36,599 nt of DNA from Clostridia bacterium (GTDB lineage: Bacteria; Bacillota_A; Clostridia; Oscillospirales; CAG-272). This document shows positions 14,744 to 20,821 of the stretch, one piece after another. The DNA is taken from positions 1 to 36,599 of the forward strand of contig JAGBRZ010000235.1 in the NCBI GenBank assembly GCA_017632155.1, given 5' to 3'. The translations under genes and the position numbers were made by a program. Numbering within the stretch: the stretch's first letter is position 1; every line of letters begins with the position of its first letter. The notes under the pieces were generated by a model that saw only the letters and a program-made list of their open reading frames with translations, ran no database searches and was not told the DNA's origin.

Positions 14744-14933
14744 CAATTGTAAAACTGCGTTTTACAATTGAGACCCGCGCGGCGGGGATTCGCGCGCTTA
14801 TCGCAGCTTGCCAAAATCGAAGATTTTGGCAGCTCCCCTCGGCGCGCGGACTCGCTTTGCTCGTCTTAGCGGTGTTTTTTCGGAGGCAAAGCCCCCGAAA
14901 AAACGGATTTAATTAAAATTTGCGTAATTTTAC
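14744..14933. repeat. Hairpin-dense leader of the dehydrogenase-aldolase operon
   Basis: Several palindromes stand in a row between the minus promoter and the start codon. They are CCAATTGTAAAAC / GTTTTACAATTG (14744-14772), GCCAAAATC / GATTTTGGC flanked by AGCT on both sides (about 14806-14835) and nested between GCGCGC arms, and TTTTTTCGGAGGC / GCCCCCGAAAAAA (about 14874-14901). A second ATTTTACAATTGA, matching the first palindrome's right arm, sits at about 14930. The region has no coding sense and appears to be another structured repeat type, different from the 12184 family. Confidence 0.6.
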
Positions 14934-14958
14934 AATTGACTATATTTATTTTATCTTG

Positions 14959-14987
14959 ATTATATCATATAAAACGCGATTATGCAA
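14959..14987 (-). promoter_or_regulatory. Promoter of the dehydrogenase-aldolase operon
   Basis: On the minus strand TTGCAT (14987-14982), a 17-base spacer and TATAAT (14964-14959) preceded by TGA. The -35 is weak but the extended -10 is good. The leader would be about 230 bases. Confidence 0.65.
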
Positions 14988-15076
14988 GTAGGGGCGCGAT
15001 CTTTTATGAAAAAATCATTTTTTTGCTCAAAACGTGCATTTTTTGCGTATTCTTTGCGTATTTGCACGATTTAGGC

Positions 15077-15105
15077 TTGACCGAATGCGCGGTTTGTGGT
15101 ATAAT
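15077..15105 (+). promoter_or_regulatory. Promoter of the DeoR-family regulator gene
   Basis: TTGACC (15077-15082), a 17-base spacer and TATAAT (15100-15105) preceded by TGG. It diverges from the operon promoter about 90 bases away. The region between the two is the likely operator zone, though no clear operator repeat was identified. Confidence 0.8.
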
Positions 15106-15125
15106 TTTGATGTAAAAAAGAAAGT

Positions 15126-15296
15126 GAAGGAGCAAAAAACTCCCCGAGGGGGGAGTTTTTACTCCTTCTGAAACGGAGGCGGGACGCCTCCGTTTCGAAG
15201 CGCAAAGAGAGTTTCGCGCTCTGCGGAGCGCGACTTAAGGCGCTGCCTTAAGAAACCGCAAACTTTTGAAAAAGTTTGATCAAAACTTTCCGCTGT
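15126..15296 (+). repeat. Multi-hairpin repeat, copy B, inside the deoR leader
   Basis: H1: outer 7-bp stem GAAGGAG (15126-15132) / CTCCTTC (15162-15168), a CA bulge 5' and an A bulge 3', inner 11-bp stem AAAAACTCCCC / GGGGAGTTTTT. H2: GAAACGGAGGC / GCCTCCGTTTC (15170-15196), then the conserved GAAGCGCA. H4: TCGCGCTC / GAGCGCGA (15214-15233, loop TGCG), plus CTTAAGGC / GCCTTAAG. H5: CAAACTTTT / AAAAGTTTG (15259-15278), then the tail ATCAAAACTTTCCGCTG. H3 is absent. The copy lies wholly between the deoR promoter and its ribosome site; H1 with its T-run could itself stop transcription. Confidence 0.85.
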
Positions 15297-15315
15297 TATG
15301 ATTGGGAGGGAAACT

Positions 15316-16074
15316 ATGTCAAGAGAAGAAAGATACGAGCAGATACTTGAAACACTCCGCGCGAGAGGCGATGTGACGGTGGGGTATCTTGCAAAGAAGC
15401 TATTCGTCAGCCCCTCGACGATACGCCGCGATTATCAGGTGCTCGAAAGCCGCGGGCTTTTGCACCATACATACGGAAAAGCCACGCTCAATTACGGCGA
15501 GGAAGCGGGACTTCCCATCCTTTTGCGCCGCAAAAATATGCCCGAGGCGAAGCTTGACATCGGTCAGCGCGCGGCAGAGCTGATCCGCGACGGCGACATC
15601 ATCTTCATCGACGCCTCATCGACCGCGCTCTGCATGGTCGCACACCTTGCAAAATTCAATCATCTCACCGTCGTTACCAACGGAATCCACACACTCGAGC
15701 AGCTTGAGGACCTTTCCAACCTCACCGTCTACTCCCTTGGTGGGCTGCGAATGAACAATTCGATGGCTCTGACGGGACAATTCGCAATCGACAACCTCTC
15801 GCGCCTGCATATCGACAAATGCTTTTTCTCGACCACGGGCGTTTCGACCGACGGCAGACTGCTTGCCGCCATCGAGCCCGAGCACAATGTCGTCGCCAAG
15901 GCTCTCACCCGCTCGACAACCAAGGTCTACCTCTGCGACAGCTCAAAAATCGGAAAGACCTACCTCCTCGAGCTCTGCAAGATCGAGGACGTTGATTACG
16001 TAATTTCCGATGCAGACTTTTTCGATCTCGTTGAAAAACCCGAAAACGCAAAAACCGCATTCATCAAGGCCTGA
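15316..16074 (+). CDS. DeoR-family transcriptional regulator
   Basis: A 252-residue sugar-responsive regulator. The N-terminal winged helix-turn-helix (residues 1-60) contains GDVTVGYLAKKLFVSPSTIRRDYQVLESRGLLHHTYGKA, the classic DeoR signature. The C-terminal sensor domain has GDIIFIDASSTALCMV, LTVVTNGIHTLEQL, FFSTTGVSTDGRL and VYLCDSSKIGKTYL, typical for binding a phosphorylated sugar. The start at 15316 is chosen over the in-frame 15298 because GGGAGGG lies 6 bases ahead of it. It is divergent from the dehydrogenase-aldolase operon, its likely target along with itself. Its leader holds multi-hairpin copy B. Confidence 0.92.
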   Translation: MSREERYEQILETLRARGDVTVGYLAKKLFVSPSTIRRDYQVLESRGLLHHTYGKATLNYGEEAGLPILLRRKNMPEAKLDIGQRAAELIRDGDIIFIDASSTALCMVAHLAKFNHLTVVTNGIHTLEQLEDLSNLTVYSLGGLRMNNSMALTGQFAIDNLSRLHIDKCFFSTTGVSTDGRLLAAIEPEHNVVAKALTRSTTKVYLCDSSKIGKTYLLELCKIEDVDYVISDADFFDLVEKPENAKTAFIKA

Positions 16075-16110
16075 AAGTTTTCGAATAATTACGGTTGAAA
16101 CTTTTTCAAA

Positions 16111-16156
16111 AACCTGCGCTGCCGTTAGTGCAATACCAACGGCAGCGCGGTTTTTT
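16111..16156. terminator. Bidirectional terminator between convergent genes
   Basis: CGCTGCCGTT (16117-16126) pairs with AACGGCAGCG (16138-16147) and is followed by TTTTTTCTTT on plus. On the minus strand the same stem is followed by GGTTTTTGAAAAAG. It serves deoR and the convergent membrane protein gene. Confidence 0.85.
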
Positions 16157-16158
16157 CT

Positions 16159-16668
16159 TTACTTATTGAAATATCTTTTCCTCTTCTTAAAATAAATATG
16201 GTTACAGATCACCATTGCGGCGTTGATGAGGGCAGACGTGCCGACTGACATACCCGTGATGATGAAATCAACGGGCGCATAAACCGACGAAGTGATTGCA
16301 AGCACGGCGGCATTATAGCCGAGAGAGATAACGAAGCCGTAGGCATAGAGCCCGACGATGAGTCGGGGTGCGGTCTTTTTATAATTCGCCAGCGCAAAGC
16401 GGGTATAGATCGCCAAAGCGCCCATTCCGAGCGTCAAAACGCCGTAAAAAAGATCGATCGTCGAAAGGATCGGGAACTGTGCGAGCACTTCCTCGGTCTG
16501 CGACGTGCCCGTAAAATACGGGATCGCACCGAGAATGTTCACCGCCGCAGAGAACCACAGCGCGACGTAAATCAGGAATTTATACCACCTCATCGGCAGT
16601 TCACGAAAACCTCCGCGCACGGCGGAATCCGATGTTCCTTTGTAATTGTCAAAAGGGTTGTTGTTCAT
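16159..16668 (-). CDS. Four-helix integral membrane protein of unknown function
   Basis: A 169-residue protein. The soluble N-terminus (MNNNPFDNYKGTSDSAVRGG) is followed by about four membrane segments: near 31-52 (FLIYVALWFSAAVNILGAIP), 70-90 (IDLFYGVLTLGMGALAIYT), 102-125 (LIVGLYAYGFVISLGYNAAVL) and 135-155. The tail is basic (FKKRKRYFNK), so it should face the cytoplasm. The start at 16668 is preferred over 16683 because GGAG, 6-7 bases upstream, lies within the end of the NERD gene. It follows the NERD gene with almost no gap, so they may be co-transcribed, but base composition differs sharply between the two. I do not recognise a family. Confidence 0.75.
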   Translation of the reverse strand: MNNNPFDNYKGTSDSAVRGGFRELPMRWYKFLIYVALWFSAAVNILGAIPYFTGTSQTEEVLAQFPILSTIDLFYGVLTLGMGALAIYTRFALANYKKTAPRLIVGLYAYGFVISLGYNAAVLAITSSVYAPVDFIITGMSVGTSALINAAMVICNHIYFKKRKRYFNK

Positions 16669-16669
16669 T

Positions 16670-17413
16670 TCAATCTCCTTCACTAGTATTTGCAGTAAAT
16701 CTGCATTCGGGATAATTGGAGCATCCTAAAAACACGCCTCTTCTACCATTTCTGACAACAAGAGTTCCACCGCATCTAGGACAAATGTGATTGGCTATAT
16801 CTTTTTTAGTATTATTGATATTCTCTATATGTTCTCTATTACTAATAGTATCACTCTTGTTGTTCTGAACAAGTAATTCATACACATTTTTCATTTCTTC
16901 TATGGAAAGCTGACGTTCTCCTGGAGTATTCAATTTTAAATATAATCCGAATAATGTATACACATATTTTGATTTTATGTATTCAATATTCCCTTTTACA
17001 AAAACGACTGCTGCGTATACTGGAACTTCTTCCGGCAGGAATTCGGTAATACGGTGCATATGAACAGCATTTTGCTTAACCGGACTGTAAAAATGATTTT
17101 TAACTTTTCCATAATTCAAGACCTGAGTCCATTCTTTTCTAACATCGTCGCCGTATATTCTGCCCGAATAGTTTTTTGTTTCTATTACAAAAACTCCATT
17201 TTTATTTATTACAATATGATCAGTTTGTGATGTTTTCCCATCATCGATTTGAAGAAGTAGATTGTTAACCACGATCTTTTCTTTTCCAGGCTTATCAGAA
17301 CTTCTACCTATAAGAACTTTAACAATCAATTCTCCTATAGTACCTTTAACGATTGGTAACTTTAAAACAACCAAAACAATAATAGCAAAAAGCAAAAATA
17401 CATAAAATCCCAT
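16670..17413 (-). CDS. NERD-domain protein with N-terminal membrane anchor and C-terminal topoisomerase-type zinc ribbon
   Basis: A 247-residue protein. Residues 3-20 form one membrane helix. The NERD (nuclease-related) domain covers about 22-150 and carries the restriction-endonuclease-like core DHIVINKNGVFVIETKNYSG (Asp65, Glu78, Lys80) and the Gln of PVKQNAVH. A low-complexity linker with many Asn follows. The end has a topoisomerase IA-type zinc ribbon: CPRC (211, 214), C231 and C237 (GCSNYPECRFT). Such proteins are thought to process DNA and are often found in accessory regions. The gene is markedly AT-richer than everything around it and its codon use differs, a sign of recent acquisition. 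Multi-hairpin repeats lie directly upstream. Confidence 0.87.
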   Translation of the reverse strand: MGFYVFLLFAIIVLVVLKLPIVKGTIGELIVKVLIGRSSDKPGKEKIVVNNLLLQIDDGKTSQTDHIVINKNGVFVIETKNYSGRIYGDDVRKEWTQVLNYGKVKNHFYSPVKQNAVHMHRITEFLPEEVPVYAAVVFVKGNIEYIKSKYVYTLFGLYLKLNTPGERQLSIEEMKNVYELLVQNNKSDTISNREHIENINNTKKDIANHICPRCGGTLVVRNGRRGVFLGCSNYPECRFTANTSEGD

Positions 17414-17447
17414 TTACATCTCCTAATAATTGGATCGACAAAACAAT

Positions 17448-17620
17448 GAATGAGCGCAACACTTTCTTTCAATGAGAAAGTGTTGCCTCATTCCGAAACC
17501 GAGAAGCAGAGCTTCGCGGTTTCGAAGCATCGAAGCAAAAGCTGAAGCTTTTGCATTAATCCGAGGCTCTGCCTCGTGCTCCGCGAACTTTTAAAAAAGT
17601 TCGATCAAAACTTTAAGCTA
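17448..17620 (+). repeat. Multi-hairpin repeat, copy C
   Basis: H1: outer GAATGAG (17448-17454) / CTCATTC (17487-17493), a CG bulge 5' and a C bulge 3', inner CAACACTTTCT / AGAAAGTGTTG with a 7-base loop. All these lengths are identical to copy A. H2: GAAACC-GAAGC / GCTTC-GGTTTC (17495-17523). H3: GCAAAAGC / GCTTTTGC (17535-17554). H4: CGAGGC / GCCTCG (17562-17576). H5: CGAACTTTT / AAAAGTTCG (17584-17603), then the tail ATCAAAACTTTAAGCT. It starts 35 bases upstream of the NERD start codon. Confidence 0.85.
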
Positions 17621-17650
17621 TACATTGACAGTTATAATTTCTCCGTCGGC

Positions 17651-17746
17651 TCGAAGCGCAAGGGATATTTCGACCTCTGCGGAGGTCGACTTAAGTAACT
17701 TTTTGAAAAAAGTTACTTAAGAATCCTCAAAAACTTTCCCGCTGAT
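17651..17746 (+). repeat. Multi-hairpin repeat, copy D, lacking its 5' half
   Basis: It begins at the conserved CGAAGCGCA. Then come H4, TCGACCTC / GAGGTCGA (17670-17689, loop TGCG), and H5, TTAAGTAACTTTTT / AAAAAGTTACTTAA (17691-17720), with the tail CAAAAACTTTCCCGCTGATT. H1-H3 are missing. H5 differs from copy A by a paired G-to-T and C-to-A change. Confidence 0.8.
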
Positions 17747-17798
17747 TGATTTCCGAGCAGAGCGAGGAAATCTTCCTCCACTCTAAACTCTAAACTTA

Positions 17799-17821
17799 AC
17801 AAAAACGGAGCCGTTTTTGTT
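17799..17821. terminator. Palindromic terminator after the CD1247-type gene
   Basis: AACAAAAACGG and CCGTTTTTGTT meet around AG, giving T-runs on both strands. It lies 26 bases past the stop of the minus-strand gene at 17847. The stem is AT-rich, so strength is uncertain. Confidence 0.6.
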
Positions 17822-17846
17822 ACACAGCCCCGTTTTATTGCGAGAA

Positions 17847-18188
17847 TTATTCGTTCTCTTCTTCCTCTTCCTCGTCGTCGAATTCGAATTCTTCGTCGAG
17901 GCATGCAAGGCAAGTGCAATCGTCGCAATCGCAATCACAATCGTCGCAATCGCAGCAGTCGCAGTCGTCCTCATAGCAGAACTCTTCGAGCTCGCCAAGA
18001 TCCTTGTCCACTTCCTCAACGTAATCTGCGAGGTAGTCGATATTTTCATCGATCTCTTCGATAGCCTCGGTCATCTCGCCGAGAAGCTCGAGCATAGCGG
18101 CAATAAGCTTGCCCTCTGCGGTGGTCTTGTCAAAATCAAGACCGTCAGCAAGACCCTTGAGGTATGCTGCCTTTTCCTTGAGTGCCAT
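17847..18188 (-). CDS. CD1247-type clostridial protein with Cys/Asp-rich acidic tail
   Basis: A 113-residue protein. Residues 1-65 match the small Clostridia family known from CD1247 N-terminal domains (MALKEKAAYLKGLADGLDFD, then EGKLIAAMLELLGEMTEAIEEID), which is helical and coiled-coil-like and often encoded next to efp. The remaining part is unusual: starting at about residue 70, 26 residues contain 11 cysteines alternating with aspartates, followed by a run of Glu/Asp to the end. This composition suggests metal binding (family members often carry a CxxC ribbon), but no known fold is visible. It is co-transcribed with efp, 17 bases upstream, and has GGAGG before the ATG. Confidence 0.8.
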   Translation of the reverse strand: MALKEKAAYLKGLADGLDFDKTTAEGKLIAAMLELLGEMTEAIEEIDENIDYLADYVEEVDKDLGELEEFCYEDDCDCCDCDDCDCDCDDCTCLACLDEEFEFDDEEEEEENE

Positions 18189-18205
18189 ATAAATGCCCTC
18201 CGGAA

Positions 18206-18763
18206 TTATGCGCGGGAGAGATACTCGCCGGTTCTGGTGTCGATCTTGATGATCTCGCCAACCTCGATGAAGAGGGGAACCTTGATCTCTGCGCCGGTCT
18301 CAACGGTTGCGGGCTTGAGGGTGTTGGTTGCGGTGTTGCCAGCGAAGCCGGGATCGGTATCGGTGATCTCGAGATCAACGAATGTGGGGGGCTCTACGCT
18401 GAATACCTTGCCCTTGAAGGAGCAAAGCTTGCACATCATCTCTTCCTTAACGAACTTGAAGGAATCGGGGAGAACTTCCTTGTTGAGGGGAACCATATCA
18501 AAGGACTCCATGTCCATGAAGTAGTAAAGGTCACCGTCAGAGTAGGAATACTGCATATCTCTTCTTTCGATATATGCGCTGTCAAACTTGTCTGTGGGGG
18601 AGAAGGAACGCTCGATTACCGCACCGGTAATAACGTTCTTCATCTTGGTGCGGACGAAAGCCGCGCCCTTTCCGGGCTTAACGTGCTGGAACTCGACAAC
18701 CTGGAATACGTTGCCCTCCATTTCGAATGTTACGCCATTTTTAAAATCGCCGGCTGTTACCAT
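18206..18763 (-). CDS. efp: Translation elongation factor P
   Basis: EF-P enters the ribosomal E site and relieves stalling at consecutive prolines. The 185-residue product has the KOW-like N domain with [17 protein letters not shown] (Lys32 is at the tip that is modified in many species). The two OB domains follow: EFQHV to [12 protein letters not shown], and the end [29 protein letters not shown], a standard EF-P signature. An upstream in-frame ATG at 18826 is rejected, because GGAGG lies 9-10 bases ahead of 18763 and the -10 box overlaps the longer version. It is the first gene of an operon with the CD1247-type gene. Confidence 0.96.
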   Translation of the reverse strand: MVTAGDFKNGVTFEMEGNVFQVVEFQHVKPGKGAAFVRTKMKNVITGAVIERSFSPTDKFDSAYIERRDMQYSYSDGDLYYFMDMESFDMVPLNKEVLPDSFKFVKEEMMCKLCSFKGKVFSVEPPTFVDLEITDTDPGFAGNTATNTLKPATVETGAEIKVPLFIEVGEIIKIDTRTGEYLSRA

Positions 18764-18805
18764 GTGAATATACCTCCGTGGTTTGTTTTCATAAAATTTC
18801 ACTAT

Positions 18806-18834
18806 ATTATATAATATTTTTCGCAATTTTTCAA
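18806..18834 (-). promoter_or_regulatory. SigA-type promoter for efp
   Basis: On the minus strand TTGAAA (18834-18829), a 17-base spacer and TATAAT (18811-18806). The start codon is about 40 bases downstream. The neighbouring gap 18835-19131 is AT-rich and holds only the yicC promoter. Confidence 0.8.
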
Positions 18835-19026
18835 GGGGTTTGCGCTATTTTATTCTCAAAAAACACGCCTTTTTGCACGCTTTCAAAAAAAATTTACATT
18901 TTAAACTAATTTCGCACACTATCTTATATTTCGACACAAACCGCAGCTTTTCGCACGCGTTCACAAAAATTTTACAAAATCAATTACGGCAGTTTTTCGC
19001 TTCGGGGAGTTATCCGAATAAAGAAC

Positions 19027-19055
19027 TTGACTTTTTCATTAAAATATAGTATAAT
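19027..19055 (+). promoter_or_regulatory. SigA-type promoter for yicC-remA-rpoZ
   Basis: TTGACT (19027-19032), a 17-base spacer and TATAAT (19050-19055). A leader of about 70 bases precedes the yicC AAGGAG site. Confidence 0.8.
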
Positions 19056-19131
19056 TAAGTGTATATGTCATAATGGATAAATGTTATTTTATTATATTAT
19101 ATATTAGATTCATCCGAAAAGGAGTAGAAAT

Positions 19132-20019
19132 ATGTTCAGAAGTATGACAGCCTACGGGCGAGCAGCGATCTTAAACGAGAACTGCGAGATCACCGTTGAG
19201 CTCAAATCGGTCAACAGCAAGTTCCTTGACCTCGGCGTCAAGGCTCCGCGCACGCTCTCTCCGCTTGAAGCGAGGATCAAGAGCGCGGTCACCGCGCACC
19301 CCATAAGCCGCGGACGCGTTGACGTTTTCATTAATTACACAAACACCGCATCCTCCGGCACTATGCTTGCGCTTGACACCGCCGCAGCCGAGGGATATCT
19401 TGCCGCTCTTCGTGAGCTGCGCGACAAATTTGGTCTTACCGACGATATTTCCGTTATGACCGTGGCGCAGAACCGCGACATTTTCACCGTCCGCGAGGTG
19501 GGTGAGGATCTTGACGCCGTTTGGGCAGAGCTTCTTCCCGTCATTGACGAGGCTTGCCGCGAATTCGTTGCAGAACGTCTGCGTGAGGGTGAAAACCTGC
19601 GCCGTGACATTCTTGCAAAGATCGCGCACCTGCGAGAACTTACAGACAAAATCGAAGAAATTTCGAAAGGCGAGATCGAATCGGCTCGCGACCGCATAAA
19701 GCAGCGCCTTACCGCAATTCTTGCCGACAACCGCATCACGGTTGACGAAAACCGCATCCTCACCGAATGCGCTATCTGGGCAGACAAAATTGCCATTGAC
19801 GAGGAGCTTGTTCGTCTGCGCTCGCACTTTGCCGCGCTTGAGGATATGGCAGAGCTTGACATCCCCGTTGGACGAAAATTCGACTTTCAGCTTCAGGAAT
19901 CGAGCCGCGAGATCAACACCATCGGCTCAAAATGTCAGAATGCAGAGATCGCAAAGCTTGTTGTTGAAATGAAAAACGAATCCGAAAAGATCCGCGAACA
20001 GATTCAGAATATAGAGTAA
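19132..20019 (+). CDS. yicC: YicC/YloC family endoribonuclease-type protein
   Basis: A 295-residue protein with the family start MFRSMTAYGRA, the segment VELKSVNSKFLDL, RGRVDVFINY, and the C-terminal DUF1732-type end GRKFDFQLQESSREINTIGSKCQNAEIAKLVVEMKNESEKIREQIQNIE. YicC proteins are RNases involved in small RNA or mRNA turnover. In Firmicutes the gene (yloC) is nearly always followed by remA, gmk and rpoZ. Here remA follows after 12 bases, consistent with an operon. Length and motifs are normal. Confidence 0.93.
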   Translation: MFRSMTAYGRAAILNENCEITVELKSVNSKFLDLGVKAPRTLSPLEARIKSAVTAHPISRGRVDVFINYTNTASSGTMLALDTAAAEGYLAALRELRDKFGLTDDISVMTVAQNRDIFTVREVGEDLDAVWAELLPVIDEACREFVAERLREGENLRRDILAKIAHLRELTDKIEEISKGEIESARDRIKQRLTAILADNRITVDENRILTECAIWADKIAIDEELVRLRSHFAALEDMAELDIPVGRKFDFQLQESSREINTIGSKCQNAEIAKLVVEMKNESEKIREQIQNIE

Positions 20020-20031
20020 GAGGCAAAACGA

Positions 20032-20292
20032 ATGAAATTCATCAGCATCGGGTACGGAAACTCGGTTGCCGTGGAGCGCATTGTCGCTCTGGTCAGCCCC
20101 GAATCCGCTCCCGTCAAAAGACTTATGCAGGATGCAAAGGAAATGGGCAGAATCATCGACGTTTCCTGCGGCCGCAAGACAAGATCGGTGCTTATCACCG
20201 ACTCCGAGCACGTCATTCTTTCCGCGCTCACAACAGAAAAGATCGCTCGCAGACTCGAGGGAGATACCACCTCGGACGACGACGAGGAATAA
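20032..20292 (+). CDS. remA: RemA-type DNA-binding regulator (DUF370)
   Basis: An 86-residue protein. GYGNSVAVERIVALVSPESAPVKRLMQDAKEMGRIIDVSCGRKTRSVLITDSEHVILSAL matches the RemA/YlzA family along its whole length. In Bacillus subtilis RemA is a ring-forming DNA-binding activator of matrix genes; in Clostridia its targets are unclear. An acidic tail (DTTSDDDEE) follows. It lies between yicC and rpoZ; in most relatives gmk would stand in the gap after it. Confidence 0.92.
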   Translation: MKFISIGYGNSVAVERIVALVSPESAPVKRLMQDAKEMGRIIDVSCGRKTRSVLITDSEHVILSALTTEKIARRLEGDTTSDDDEE

Positions 20293-20333
20293 ATTCTAAA
20301 AATTATTATTTCACAAATAAAAGGAGAACAATC

Positions 20334-20639
20334 ATGATCTATCCCACCATTGCAAAGCTCACACAGGGCAAGTACAACCGCTATCAGCTCGCCATCGCAA
20401 CCGCAAAGTGCGCGCGCATCATCACCGACGAGTACTCCACCCAGCGCAAGAACGCTGAAAAGCAGCTCACCGGCAACAAGGACATCGACCGTCCCATGAT
20501 GGAGCACGCAGTCAACGCCGATTACCGCGACAGAAAGGCTGTTAAGATCGCTATCGACAAGCTCGACGAAGGCGAGTACATCATCTGCGAAAAGACCGCA
20601 GAAGGAATGAGCTTTGAGGGAAACCCTAATAATTCGTAA
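20334..20639 (+). CDS. rpoZ: DNA-directed RNA polymerase omega subunit
   Basis: A 101-residue omega subunit, which supports assembly of the beta-prime subunit. MIYPTIAKLTQGKYNRYQLAIATAKCARIITDEY matches the omega helix region with the conserved NRYxLxxATAKRAR-type motif (Cys replaces the Arg in one position). The C-terminal KAVKIAIDKLDEGEYIICE is also typical. AAGGAGAA precedes the ATG. It lies at its conserved place upstream of priA. The coaBC gene that usually separates them is absent, replaced by a hairpin array. Confidence 0.92.
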   Translation: MIYPTIAKLTQGKYNRYQLAIATAKCARIITDEYSTQRKNAEKQLTGNKDIDRPMMEHAVNADYRDRKAVKIAIDKLDEGEYIICEKTAEGMSFEGNPNNS

Positions 20640-20640
20640 T

Positions 20641-20797
20641 CTCGCTGCGCGAGAATGATAATCCGCCTTCGGCGGAATGATGATCGGCTTGCGCCGAATG
20701 ATAATTTCCGCTTCGCGGAAATTGTTCAATAGGAAAATTTCCGCTTTGGCGGAAATTTACCTTAACTTTACACTTTCCACTTTTCACTTTACACTTG
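20641..20797. repeat. Hairpin-spacer array ending in a heptamer arm
   Basis: Four hairpins are spaced by AATGAT-type 7-8-base linkers: CTCG/CGAG, ATCCGCC/GGCGGAAT (loop TTC), TCGGC/GCCGA (loop TTGC) and TTTCCGC/GCGGAAA (loop TTC). A fifth hairpin follows, AAATTTCCGC/GCGGAAATTT (20736-20757). It abuts CCTTAACTTT and heptamers CACTTTC, CACTTTT and CACTTTA (20762-20797). The last hairpin plus heptamers corresponds to one end of the repeat family at 565 and 9271. Confidence 0.75.
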
Positions 20798-20821
20798 CAC
20801 CGCACACCGGAGGTTCACGCT

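Noticed and set aside
15298..15315. DeoR start at 15298
   Set aside because: The only good ribosome site (GGGAGG) lies after 15298 and 6 bases ahead of 15316.
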